In this document: positions 1 to 7,049 of the stretch, piece by piece
Layout: the number at the start of each line of letters is the position of its first letter
Numbering within the stretch: position 1 is the first letter of the stretch
Origin: an uncultured Bacteriovorax sp.
Lineage (GTDB): Bacteria > Bdellovibrionota > Bacteriovoracia > Bacteriovoracales > Bacteriovoracaceae
Assembly (NCBI GenBank): GCA_943914745.1
Contig: CALUDF010000057.1
Coordinates: 1 to 11,999, forward strand
Length of the DNA stretch: 11,999 nt
Direction: 5' to 3'
Program-made: the position numbers and the translations under genes
Notes under the pieces: generated by a model
What the model saw: only the letters and a program-made list of their open reading frames with translations
Database searches by the model: none
What the model was told of the DNA's origin: nothing

Positions 1-968
1 CAGTTTACGCTTACAAATATGTGATTTTTACTGATGAAGAAGACCCAAAAAAGTCACGCGAAGTCGCAGAGCTCATGAAGACGACCTATCCGTTTAATAC
101 GTTTGATATCGAAATAGAGATTGTGAAGGTGTCTGCAAAAGATCTCGAGTGTCAAAGTACATTGGGAATTGAGCGTCTCGTGACGTGTAATAATCTTGAT
201 GAGATTCAAAAAAAGGCCACTAAATTAGGTGGTGACCAGGCGATGATTGTAAAAGATTTAGGTAAGTGGGGAGGCTCAGCTTCAATTGGATCGGGAGTGC
301 CTACGATTACAACCGGCACAAGTCCCAGAGCAATGCTTCATGAGTACATGCATACGTTGGGTCTTTGCGATGAGTATGAGTATAAGGCCGAAGAAGCGAA
401 TTTATATTGCAACGTAGGTCTGGCCAGACCTAACCTTGTCTACATTGACCCGAGGCCTTCATATGGCAATGACTCGCAAGCAAGGTCTTTGCATTTTCCT
501 CAAATTCCCTGGGACGGCCAAATTTTAGCAACAACGCTGATAACAAATGGAGATCAGCTCGGAACAGGTGCAGTCAATTTTAAAAAGCAGGCAGCTCAAA
601 ATACGTCCTCAATTCCAATGGCCCTTGAAGAGCCGACGGGACTTTATAGAGGGCAAATTTGCAATAAGGCCATCCCAGCTAAAGTCTCATGGCATCCAGG
701 AGGCTCATCGACCATTATGAATAATGTCGACGCAGGGCTTGGTGGTCCAATGGAAAAAATTGTAGAGAAGATCTTAGTTTCCAAAGGACTAAGAAAGAAA
801 ATGCAGTACGATAACAACACTCCTGTTCAAGAGCTCAAAGGTGGGGAAGTAGTTGTAAGCGCTGAGCCTGCCGTAGAAATTAATAATTCTGGTCGCAGTC
901 TTTTTAAGTCCTTCTTCGAATGGGTCAGAGAGCTCTTCGAGTCTATTGGCCGCTCACTCACGCGCTAA
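1..968 (+). CDS. Zinc metalloprotease, M64-like metzincin (5' end missing)
   Basis: The reading frame is open from the left edge (first whole codon at 3) to TAA at 966-968. A GTG at 21 has no ribosome binding site that I can see, so the true start and any signal peptide probably lie outside the window. Counting from that GTG, residues 107-117 read HEYMHTLGLCD, the HExxHxxGxxD zinc site of metzincins, followed directly by EYEY. Family M64 (IgA-protease type) typically has HE-GHxxxxLxDEY here. A GGSxS-like stretch lies about 20 residues before the site, a GLYRG stretch at 207-211, and SSTIMNN around Met233 could be the Met-turn. The last 25 residues form a probable amphipathic helix. Family M64 enzymes are usually secreted; the substrate here is unknown. 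The catalytic motif is seen directly, the M64 assignment is inference from motif layout, and another metzincin family is possible. Confidence 0.72.
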   Translation, partial: VYAYKYVIFTDEEDPKKSREVAELMKTTYPFNTFDIEIEIVKVSAKDLECQSTLGIERLVTCNNLDEIQKKATKLGGDQAMIVKDLGKWGGSASIGSGVPTITTGTSPRAMLHEYMHTLGLCDEYEYKAEEANLYCNVGLARPNLVYIDPRPSYGNDSQARSLHFPQIPWDGQILATTLITNGDQLGTGAVNFKKQAAQNTSSIPMALEEPTGLYRGQICNKAIPAKVSWHPGGSSTIMNNVDAGLGGPMEKIVEKILVSKGLRKKMQYDNNTPVQELKGGEVVVSAEPAVEINNSGRSLFKSFFEWVRELFESIGRSLTR

Positions 969-1001
969 AGCTTCGCATTATTTAAATAAATCATAGTTAA
1001 T

Positions 1002-1028
1002 CGCCGGGAGAGTGGCCCGGCGCGTTTT
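1002..1028 (+). terminator. Probable Rho-independent terminator of the metalloprotease gene
   Basis: A perfect 7-bp GC-rich stem, CGCCGGG (1002-1008) with CCCGGCG (1016-1022), encloses a 7-nt loop. A short TTTT run follows at 1025-1028, two bases after the stem. It lies 33 nt after the protease stop codon and before the gap promoter. The U-tract is short, so termination may be incomplete. Confidence 0.55.
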
Positions 1029-1071
1029 ACTGGCCCTATTTTCCTCTTAAAAACTTCTGTCAAAACTTCCA

Positions 1072-1100
1072 TTGACCTTTTACACTACACTCTCTAAAAG
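1072..1100 (+). promoter_or_regulatory. Probable sigma70 promoter of the gap-pgk-tpiA-secG operon
   Basis: TTGACC at 1072-1077 matches the -35 consensus at 5 of 6 positions. A 17-bp spacer separates it from TAAAAG at 1095-1100, which matches the -10 consensus at 4 of 6. Transcription would start near 1107, giving a leader of about 50 nt before the gap start at 1157. A second TTGAC lies at 1110-1115, but its only -10 candidate (TACATA, 1135-1140) is at 19 bp, so a second promoter is weaker. Confidence 0.55.
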
Positions 1101-1156
1101 TATTAAAAATTGACGATTTTTCGCTTTAAAAGCCTACATATTTCATGGAGTTTTAT

Positions 1157-2170
1157 ATGACTAAAATTAAAGTTGGTATTAACGGAATGGGACGCATCGG
1201 TAGAACTGTTTTGCGCGAATTCTTCAACCGCAATGAATCTGAATTCGAAATCGTTGCTGTTAACAATCCTGGTAAGGCAGATCAATACGTCCACCTTCTA
1301 AAATACGATTCAGTTCACGGGCCATTTAATGGCGACGTTCACCTTGAAGGTGAAAACCTGAGCATCAACGGCAAGACAATTAAGTTCTTCGCTCAAAGAG
1401 ATCCTTCTGAAATTCCTTGGTCAACTCTTGGAGTTCAAGTGGTCATTGATTCAACAGGTGTCTTCAAAGATAAAGAAGGTCTCTCAAAGCACATGAATGG
1501 AACGGTTAAAAAAGTCATCATGTGTGCTCCTGGAAAAGGATTAGATGCCACTTTTGTTATGGGTGTAAACCACAACCTATACGACCCAGCTAAGCACCAC
1601 GTTGTCTCAAACGCATCTTGTACGACAAACTGTCTTGCTCCGATTGTAAAAGTTCTGAATGAAAAATTTGGAATCGAAACAGGATTCATGACAACTGTTC
1701 ACTCATACACTTCTGATCAAATGCTTTTAGATGGATCTCACTCTGATCCTCGTCGCGCGCGCGCTGCTGCGATGTCAATCATCCCAACAACAACGGGAGC
1801 AGCAAAAACTGTAGGAGAAATCATTCCTGAGCTAAAAGGGAAACTTGATGGATACTCTTTCCGCGTTCCAACTCCAAACGTTTCTCTGACTGACTTCGTA
1901 GCCACTCTTAAGAAAACTGCGACAGCAGAAGAAATCAACTCAGCTCTAAAAGAAGCGAGTGAGACATCTCTTAAAGGAATTCTTCGCTATGAAACAGAGG
2001 AATTAGTTTCTGTGGATTACATGGGAATGAGACACTCATCATGTCTAGATGCTTCTTTAACTAACGTCATCGGAAACACGGTAAAAGTTGTTTCTTGGTA
2101 CGATAACGAAGCAGGTTTCTCAAACCGCGTTCTTGATTTAGTTAAATTAATCGGATCAAAAGGACTTTAA
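1157..2170 (+). CDS. gap: Glyceraldehyde-3-phosphate dehydrogenase, possibly NADP-using
   Basis: Cytoplasmic glycolytic enzyme converting glyceraldehyde 3-phosphate, phosphate and NAD(P)+ to 1,3-bisphosphoglycerate. I chose the ATG at 1157 over the one at 1145 for two reasons: GGAG at 1147-1150 sits 6 nt upstream, and the resulting N-terminus (MTKIKVGINGMGRIGR) matches family starts. The product is 337 residues, a normal length. The dinucleotide-binding motif is at 7-16, the catalytic Cys155 lies in SNASCTTNC, the base His182 in TTVHSYT, and WYDNEAGFSNR near the C-terminus holds the nicotinamide-contacting Asn. Two cofactor residues are unusual. Asn37 replaces the Asp that contacts the adenosine ribose 2'-OH in NAD enzymes. 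Gly193-Ser194 replaces the Leu-Pro seen in the Geobacillus enzyme and resembles the Ala-Ser of chloroplast NADP-dependent GAPDH. NADP or dual use is therefore plausible but inferred. It is the first gene of the operon, and pgk starts 3 nt after its stop. Confidence 0.97.
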   Translation: MTKIKVGINGMGRIGRTVLREFFNRNESEFEIVAVNNPGKADQYVHLLKYDSVHGPFNGDVHLEGENLSINGKTIKFFAQRDPSEIPWSTLGVQVVIDSTGVFKDKEGLSKHMNGTVKKVIMCAPGKGLDATFVMGVNHNLYDPAKHHVVSNASCTTNCLAPIVKVLNEKFGIETGFMTTVHSYTSDQMLLDGSHSDPRRARAAAMSIIPTTTGAAKTVGEIIPELKGKLDGYSFRVPTPNVSLTDFVATLKKTATAEEINSALKEASETSLKGILRYETEELVSVDYMGMRHSSCLDASLTNVIGNTVKVVSWYDNEAGFSNRVLDLVKLIGSKGL

Positions 2171-2173
2171 TTC

Positions 2174-3379
2174 ATGGCTTTAAAATTTATTACTGATGAT
2201 AGTTTTAAAACTCTCGCCAAAGACAAAAGAGTCCTGGCGAGGTTTGATTTCAATGTTCCGATGGATAAAAAAGATCCGACGGTGATTGCCGACACGACAA
2301 GAATCGATGAAGCCATTCCGACGATTAAAGCCATCCTTGAATCAGGAGCAAAGAAAGTGATTCTCATGAGTCACTTCGGAAGACCAAAGGGTAAGATTGA
2401 CCCAACTTACTCGCTTGAGCCAGTCGCTAAATGCCTGGCCGAGAAATTGGGAATGGAAGTGACATTGACGGAAACGGCACTGGATCGTGGAATCAAGACT
2501 CTTCTGGGCCTTAACGAATCAAAAATCATCCTGCTTCAGAATTTACGTTTTCACCCGGAAGAAGAAGCTAACGACCGCGAGTTCGCGCGCCAGCTCTCAA
2601 CTTACGGCGACGTCTTTGTCTTCGACGCTTTTGGTGCCGCTCACAGAAAACACGCTTCAACTTATGAGATCAACGCTTTCTTTAAGAACAAGGCTTACGG
2701 CGGACTTCTTTTAAAGCGCGAAGTAGAATCACTTGATCGCATCGTCAAAGACCCAAAGAAGCCTTTTGTCGCCGTCGTCGGTGGAGCAAAGGTCAGTGAT
2801 AAAATCAAAATCATCGAAGCCCTGCTTATCTCAGTTGATAAACTTTTAATCGGCGGAGCGATGGCCTATCCATTCTTAAAAGCTCAAGGTCGCACTGTGG
2901 GGAAATCTCTTTGTTCTGACGAAGATGTGGCGCTCGCAAAAAGAATTCTTGGAATGCCTTCAAAAAATAAAATCGTCCTTCCAAGCGATCACTTATGTTC
3001 CCTGACTTTTGGTGGAGAGCCGGTTGAAGTCAATCAAGCTAATATCGATGGCGACTTAATCGGTCTGGACATCGGTCCTTCGACGATTGTGAATTACAAT
3101 GATTACCTAAGAAACGCGAAGACTGTTTTATGGAATGGCCCAATGGGACTATTCGAAAATAAAGTTTACTCCAAAGGAACTCTGGGAATCGCCAAGACTC
3201 TCTCTGAATTGAAAGACTCTTTCACTCTTGTTGGAGGAGGGGATTCTGTGAGTGCTGTTAACCAATCAGGATTGGGAGATAAAATGTCTCACATCTCTAC
3301 TGGTGGTGGAGCTTCCCTTGAATACATTGAAAACGGAACACTTCCAGGCATTCAAGCTTTAAAATTTGGAATTGATTAG
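2174..3379 (+). CDS. pgk: Phosphoglycerate kinase
   Basis: Cytoplasmic kinase that transfers phosphate from 1,3-bisphosphoglycerate to ADP, taking the GAPDH product directly. At 401 residues it is of normal length. N-domain substrate contacts visible are RFDFNVP (Arg23, Asp25, Asn27), SHFGRPKG (His67, Arg70), NLRFH (Arg125) and DAFGAAHRKHAS (Arg158). In that last motif Ala replaces the common Thr, as DAFGAAH instead of DAFGTAH. The nucleotide domain shows VVGGAKVSDK (203-210), WNGPMGLFE (320-328) and VGGGDSVSA followed by STGGGASLE near the end. The ATG at 2174 comes 3 nt after the gap stop, and its AAGGA (2160-2164, 9 nt upstream) lies inside the end of gap, so translational coupling is likely. 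No separate promoter is apparent. Confidence 0.98.
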   Translation: MALKFITDDSFKTLAKDKRVLARFDFNVPMDKKDPTVIADTTRIDEAIPTIKAILESGAKKVILMSHFGRPKGKIDPTYSLEPVAKCLAEKLGMEVTLTETALDRGIKTLLGLNESKIILLQNLRFHPEEEANDREFARQLSTYGDVFVFDAFGAAHRKHASTYEINAFFKNKAYGGLLLKREVESLDRIVKDPKKPFVAVVGGAKVSDKIKIIEALLISVDKLLIGGAMAYPFLKAQGRTVGKSLCSDEDVALAKRILGMPSKNKIVLPSDHLCSLTFGGEPVEVNQANIDGDLIGLDIGPSTIVNYNDYLRNAKTVLWNGPMGLFENKVYSKGTLGIAKTLSELKDSFTLVGGGDSVSAVNQSGLGDKMSHISTGGGASLEYIENGTLPGIQALKFGID

Positions 3380-3380
3380 T

Positions 3381-4133
3381 ATGAAAAAAAGACCAATTCA
3401 CATTGTGGGCAATTGGAAGATGAATCAGACTCTGCATGAGATCAGCGAATTCTTCATTGAGATGACCACGATGAAAATGGAGCTTAAGTGCAAAGCATGG
3501 ATTGCACCTCAGTCTCTGCATATTCCGATCTTAAAAGAAATCGCTTTTACGACGGGAGCTATCCAGGTGGGAGCACAAAACTGCTCACATGCTGATTCAG
3601 GAGCCTTCACTGGAGAAGTTTCTCCTTTGGCCCTCGCCGATATCGGAGCAGAGTTTGTTATTATTGGTCACTCGGAAAGACGCACGATCTTTAAAGAGGA
3701 CAACGAAATTTTAAACCAGAAAGTTTTAGCGGCGCTAAAACACGATTTAAAAGTCATCTATTGTGTGGGTGAGACTTTAGAAGAGCGCGAATCAAATACA
3801 ACATTTAAAGTGATTGAAGAGCAGTTAAGTGTAGGACTAAAAAACCTTCCAGCTAATAAAGCCCATTTGCTCCTCATTGCCTACGAACCAGTCTGGGCCA
3901 TCGGCACAGGTAAAGTGGCCACGGCCGAACAAGCAGAAGAAGTGCACGCTTTTATCAGAGGAAAATTAACTCAAAACGCGAACGAGACCGTCATCCTTTA
4001 TGGTGGCTCGGTTAAGCCCGACAATATCGACTCACTGCTAAGAAAAGAGAATATTGACGGTGCTTTAGTTGGCGGGGCGAGTCTAAAGGCAAAAGATTTC
4101 AAGCAACTGTGCTCAGCGGCCAGTGTAATCTAG
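3381..4133 (+). CDS. tpiA: Triosephosphate isomerase
   Basis: Interconverts dihydroxyacetone phosphate and glyceraldehyde 3-phosphate, feeding the GAPDH encoded two genes upstream. I chose the ATG at 3381, one nucleotide after the pgk stop, rather than the in-frame TTG at 3366 inside pgk. It gives a 250-residue protein of normal family length beginning MKKRPIHIVGNWKMN. Catalytic residues are all visible: Asn11 and Lys13 in NWKMN, His97 in IIGHSERR, and Glu169 in AYEPVWAIGTG, which also begins the flexible phosphate-gripping loop 6. ILYGGSVKPDN supplies the second phosphate contact. The Shine-Dalgarno is poor (GGA at 3368-3370), so expression probably depends on coupling to pgk. Confidence 0.97.
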   Translation: MKKRPIHIVGNWKMNQTLHEISEFFIEMTTMKMELKCKAWIAPQSLHIPILKEIAFTTGAIQVGAQNCSHADSGAFTGEVSPLALADIGAEFVIIGHSERRTIFKEDNEILNQKVLAALKHDLKVIYCVGETLEERESNTTFKVIEEQLSVGLKNLPANKAHLLLIAYEPVWAIGTGKVATAEQAEEVHAFIRGKLTQNANETVILYGGSVKPDNIDSLLRKENIDGALVGGASLKAKDFKQLCSAASVI

Positions 4134-4158
4134 TTAAATCTTTTAAAAAATTTTCCAA

Positions 4159-4186
4159 TTTACAGTAAGTTTGCTATCTATTTAAG
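4159..4186 (+). promoter_or_regulatory. Possible weak internal promoter ahead of secG
   Basis: The 81-nt gap between tpiA and secG is the only sizeable intergenic space in the operon and is very AT-rich. TTTACA (4159-4164) and TTTAAG (4181-4186) are separated by 16 bp, each a partial match to -35 and -10 consensus. No GC-rich hairpin lies in the gap, so read-through from tpiA is expected as well. In such AT-rich DNA chance matches are common. Confidence 0.25.
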
Positions 4187-4214
4187 ACATTTATTTTTTT
4201 AAGGACAAAGGTTC

Positions 4215-4610
4215 ATGACTACAGCATTAATGGTACTTCAAGCAATTATTTCAATTCTTCTTATCATCACTGTTTTACTTCAATTCGGTAAAGGTGCTGA
4301 AGCGGGATTAATGACTGCGGCGGGTTCAGAGTCGATCATGTCGAGCTCAACTCGTGGTAACATCATGACAAAAATCACAGCCGTCTTAGCTTTCTTGTTC
4401 CTTGCAAACTCAATTTATCTAGCTCGTCTTCAAGACTCAAAATTCCAAAAATCAATTCTTGATTCTGAAGCACCAGTGGCTCGTCCACTAAACTCTGATG
4501 CGACAACTGCGCCTGTAGCACCAACGGCTCCTGCAGCACCTGGAACAACTCCAGCACCAGCGGCTCCAGAGACGACGACTCCAGCGGCGACAGCGCCAGC
4601 GACGAAGTAA
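4215..4610 (+). CDS. secG: Preprotein translocase subunit SecG with Ala/Pro/Thr-rich tail
   Basis: Small inner-membrane partner of SecY and SecE that aids SecA-driven export. The 131-residue product has two hydrophobic helices, at about 3-23 and 53-71. Between them is the family signature LLQFGKGAEAG followed by a Gly/Ser-rich cytoplasmic loop and SSSTRGN, the normal SecG plan. Residues from about 85 to 131 form a low-complexity tail of repeated TAP, PAAP and TTP units that the core of the family does not need. Similar Ala/Pro tails occur in other SecG proteins. AAGGA at 4201-4205 lies 9 nt before the ATG. A secG next to tpiA and pgk is a recurring arrangement in bacteria, which supports the call. 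Confidence 0.93.
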   Translation: MTTALMVLQAIISILLIITVLLQFGKGAEAGLMTAAGSESIMSSSTRGNIMTKITAVLAFLFLANSIYLARLQDSKFQKSILDSEAPVARPLNSDATTAPVAPTAPAAPGTTPAPAAPETTTPAATAPATK

Positions 4611-4626
4611 GGAAGAGGTTGGCAAC

Positions 4627-5772
4627 ATGGACGCCGCCACCAGAAACTTAGTCGATAAAGAGTACGCCCATTTAAAGACATTATATTTCAACTCGGCCTA
4701 TTTTGGGCCCAGTCCTATTCGCGCGAAAGAGACGATCGAAAAGGCGATGAGCCGCGAGCTCGATCCATCATTCTATGCTTACGATGATTGGATGAGCATT
4801 TCAGAGAAACTTCGTGTGAAGTTTGCTGAACTCATTCAAGTCTCGCCAGACATGATCACTCATTCGACATCTTCATCTGACGTCATCAATATCATCGCCA
4901 ACGGCTTTATCTTTGAGAAAGGGGATATCGTCGCGGCCATTAATAAAGATTACCCATCCAACATCCTTCCTTGGATGCTGGCCCAAAGACATAATAAATT
5001 TACCTTCGACATGATCGATTTAGGAAACGAGGTCGTTCCCAATCCTTCGTGGCTTGAAAAGAACTTGAAGCCACAAACCAGAATTTTCAACATGTCTTAT
5101 GTGACGTTTGATACTGGTAAAAAAATGGACCTCATTTCAATTGGAAAATTCCTAAAGAGCAGGGACATTCTTTTTGTCGTTGATGGCACTCAGGCTTTGG
5201 GTGGAATGGAAATCACGGCAGAAGAGCTTTCCTACATTGATATCTTAACGGTCTCTTCTTATAAGTGGATGCTAGGCCCATACGGACATGCTTTCGCTTA
5301 TTTTAGCCAGAAGGCCCAGGATCAAATTTATCACCTGAACGCCAACTGGATTTTAAGTCCCAACTCAAAACAAGTTTACAACCTTCTGGATTACACGACA
5401 GAGACTCTTCCAGGGGCCCGTCAGTATGACAGAGGTCAAGCCGCCAATCTCCTTTGCTCTGGATGCTTAGACGGAAGTCTCAGTTTCTTGCAGGAAATAG
5501 GGCTCTCGAATATCAGAAAACATAATGCTGAAGTAAGAGATTATTTCTTAGAGAACTATCCGAAGAAAAAATACAATTTGGTCACTCCTCTTGAGCACAT
5601 GGGAAATATCGTGTGCATGAAATCGGTGAGTGGAGACAGCATTGCGCTTGAGCAGGAATTCAAGAAGCGCAATATCGATGTGTCTGTTCGTCAGGGAAAT
5701 ATCAGATTGTCTTTTCACGTTTTCAATACGAAGGCACAGGTTGAGGAGTTGATTAAGGGGATGGATATTTAG
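4627..5772 (+). CDS. Class V PLP-dependent aminotransferase family enzyme
   Basis: A 381-residue fold-type I PLP enzyme of the cysteine desulfurase, isopenicillin-N-epimerase and kynureninase-like superfamily. The N-terminus contains FNSAYFGPSP, typical of substrate-side residues in class V. TSSSDVINI (81-89) is the cofactor phosphate region, VVDGTQALG (184-192) provides Asp186 for the PLP ring nitrogen and Gln189, and SSYKW places the Schiff-base lysine at Lys213. IRLSFHVFNT near the C-terminus is the usual class V arginine motif. There is no Cys in the RxGxxCA position used by SufS/CsdA desulfurases, so cysteine desulfuration is unlikely; the substrate is unknown. It starts 16 nt after secG with a strong GGAAGAGG site (4611-4618), so it is probably the last gene of the glycolytic operon. 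The class is secure, the reaction is not. Confidence 0.85.
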   Translation: MDAATRNLVDKEYAHLKTLYFNSAYFGPSPIRAKETIEKAMSRELDPSFYAYDDWMSISEKLRVKFAELIQVSPDMITHSTSSSDVINIIANGFIFEKGDIVAAINKDYPSNILPWMLAQRHNKFTFDMIDLGNEVVPNPSWLEKNLKPQTRIFNMSYVTFDTGKKMDLISIGKFLKSRDILFVVDGTQALGGMEITAEELSYIDILTVSSYKWMLGPYGHAFAYFSQKAQDQIYHLNANWILSPNSKQVYNLLDYTTETLPGARQYDRGQAANLLCSGCLDGSLSFLQEIGLSNIRKHNAEVRDYFLENYPKKKYNLVTPLEHMGNIVCMKSVSGDSIALEQEFKKRNIDVSVRQGNIRLSFHVFNTKAQVEELIKGMDI

Positions 5773-5779
5773 GAAGAAG

Positions 5780-6928
5780 TTACCCAACTTTCTTTTTAAT
5801 TTTCCCAAACGAATTCGCAGCTTTTTCACCACTTCCAAATCCTTCCACTTTATAACCTTTCGGGATTCTAAACGGCAGAACGTTTTGCGGCTGACATGGA
5901 TCGAAGTCCTCTGGAAGCTCTTTATTGATTTTCCCATTGAAGACCAGCTGCTTAATGCTCTTAGTGAAAATTTCAAAAAGTTGAGGATCGATTTTTTTCC
6001 CGACAGTCTTTGCCATGACGGCAATCGCCTCTTCTGTAGAGAGTACTTCGTGATAAGTTCTCTTGGTCGTGATGGCATCAAAGAAATCGGCAATCGCCGT
6101 CACGCGGGCAAGAAGATGAATGTCTGCCCCTGCGAGTTTTTTCGGGTAACCGCTGCCATTAAAGTTTTCATGGTGCTCATGAACGACGCGCTTGATGATA
6201 TTAAAGTCAACCCCCTGGCAGTCGCAAGGGTTCTCAGAGAGAAGCTCAAACCCGAAAGTTGGGTGAGTCTTGATGATGTTGAATTCTTCGTCAGAGAGTT
6301 TCTCTGGCTTATTGATGATGTCTGTTGAAATCTTGATTTTCCCAATGTCGTGGAGAAGACCGCCAAGACCCGCCATGACGATTTCCTCTTTGGAGGCATT
6401 TGGTTTTGCCGCTCTATAAAGAGAGATGCAATACATGGAGACATTGATGGAGTGATCGTAAGTGTAGAAGTCGTGAAAGCTCAGTGAGGCAATCAAGCTC
6501 TGAAGCTTCGAGACGTCGTAGTCTTTAATGACATCAACCATAGATTCAACAGCGACTTTGCATTCAGCAATCGTTTCTGAAAGAAGCTCTGTTGTGAATT
6601 CTTTATCATCATCAAAGAGTTTATCGAGATAGTGGATGGCCGAAGACTTGATGATGTCCGTTTTTGTCGTATCAGGCACACCATTGATGTGGATCAAGCT
6701 CTTTAAATAATCTTCGCGCTGGAACTCGTGAACATAGAGCTGGAAGTATTTCTTCTTAAAGAGACGCAGGTCCTCTAAACTTAATATGTCGTTTTTTGGG
6801 TAGATGCGCACGAAGCGCTCGCGCTCCGAAGAGGCAGAGGAATTAACGTAAAGATCATAGGGAATTGATTTATCCAATAAAATCAGATCAAAAGAAACTG
6901 AAAAAAAGTTATTCCCCATTTTGTTCAT
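5780..6928 (-). CDS. HD-GYP domain protein, probable cyclic-di-GMP phosphodiesterase
   Basis: A 382-residue cytoplasmic protein with no membrane segment. Residues 1-85 resemble the small alpha/beta domain often found ahead of HD-GYP domains (DLYV...FVRIYPKND...LYVHEFQREDYLKSL). Residues from about 145 to 335 form the HD-GYP domain. Metal-binding residues visible are the HD pair His193-Asp194 in GLLHDIGKIKI, His222 in KTHPTFG, His252-His253 in HEHHEN, and Asp281 in ADFFDAI. The signature reads HHENFNGSGYP (252-262), so the GYP triad is intact but Asn257 replaces the more common Asp of DGxGYP. Such domains hydrolyse cyclic-di-GMP to pGpG or GMP, and activity is likely from the conserved metal ligands. 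No response-regulator domain is present. ATGs at 6928 and 6919 are both possible starts and neither has a clear Shine-Dalgarno. It converges on the aminotransferase gene with a 7-nt gap. Confidence 0.9.
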   Translation of the reverse strand: MNKMGNNFFSVSFDLILLDKSIPYDLYVNSSASSERERFVRIYPKNDILSLEDLRLFKKKYFQLYVHEFQREDYLKSLIHINGVPDTTKTDIIKSSAIHYLDKLFDDDKEFTTELLSETIAECKVAVESMVDVIKDYDVSKLQSLIASLSFHDFYTYDHSINVSMYCISLYRAAKPNASKEEIVMAGLGGLLHDIGKIKISTDIINKPEKLSDEEFNIIKTHPTFGFELLSENPCDCQGVDFNIIKRVVHEHHENFNGSGYPKKLAGADIHLLARVTAIADFFDAITTKRTYHEVLSTEEAIAVMAKTVGKKIDPQLFEIFTKSIKQLVFNGKINKELPEDFDPCQPQNVLPFRIPKGYKVEGFGSGEKAANSFGKIKKKVG

Positions 6929-6940
6929 GCTGGTCGTATC

Positions 6941-7023
6941 GGCTTTTGGTAGGGCTTATCTTAAAAATTGTGCTGGATCAAAAGCCTAGGCTAATATAGA
7001 GTATAGCAAATTCCAGATAAGCC
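6941..7023. repeat. Nested inverted repeats between divergent genes, possible operator
   Basis: Outer arms GGCTTATCT (6953-6961) and AGATAAGCC (7015-7023) are a perfect 9-bp inverted repeat. The 10-bp palindrome AGCCTAGGCT (6983-6992) sits within half a base of their centre. A further pair, GGCTTTTG (6941-6948) and CAAAAGCC (6979-6986), reuses the same core. All share AAGCC/GGCTT half-sites. The central palindrome overlaps the spacer of the candidate MFS promoter, as expected of a repressor site, but this is inference from symmetry alone. Confidence 0.4.
6968..6997 (+). promoter_or_regulatory. Candidate promoter of the MFS gene
   Basis: TTGTGC (6968-6973) and TAATAT (6992-6997) are separated by 18 bp, each matching consensus at four positions. 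A start near 7004 would give a leader of about 46 nt. On the other strand TATACT (complement of 7000-7005) is a good -10 hexamer facing the HD-GYP gene, but no convincing -35 accompanies it. Confidence 0.33.
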
Positions 7024-7049
7024 TGCTAAGTGGGCGGAAAGACTCTATA

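Noticed and set aside
1145..1156. Upstream in-frame ATG adding MEFY to GAPDH
   Set aside because: The GGAG ribosome site lies downstream of this ATG and 6 nt before the ATG at 1157, which also gives the family-typical N-terminus.
3366..3380. TTG start for triosephosphate isomerase inside the end of pgk
   Set aside because: The ATG at 3381 gives normal length and start, and TTG lacks a ribosome site.
4430..4691. Overlapping Arg- and Ala-rich minus-strand frames opposite the SecG tail
   Set aside because: They mirror the GC-rich low-complexity Ala/Pro/Thr codons of secG and are not independent genes.
5776..5803. Hairpin AAGTT-ACCC-AACTT with a T-rich stretch between convergent genes
   Set aside because: Only five pairs, mostly A-U, which is too weak to call a terminator.
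5548..6093. 181-codon open frame on the minus strand
   Set aside because: It spans the ends of two real convergent genes in other frames and has no family features or ribosome site.
5885..6328. 147-codon plus-strand frame opposite the HD-GYP gene
   Set aside because: It is antisense to the conserved HD-GYP core, with no recognisable motif and no Shine-Dalgarno.
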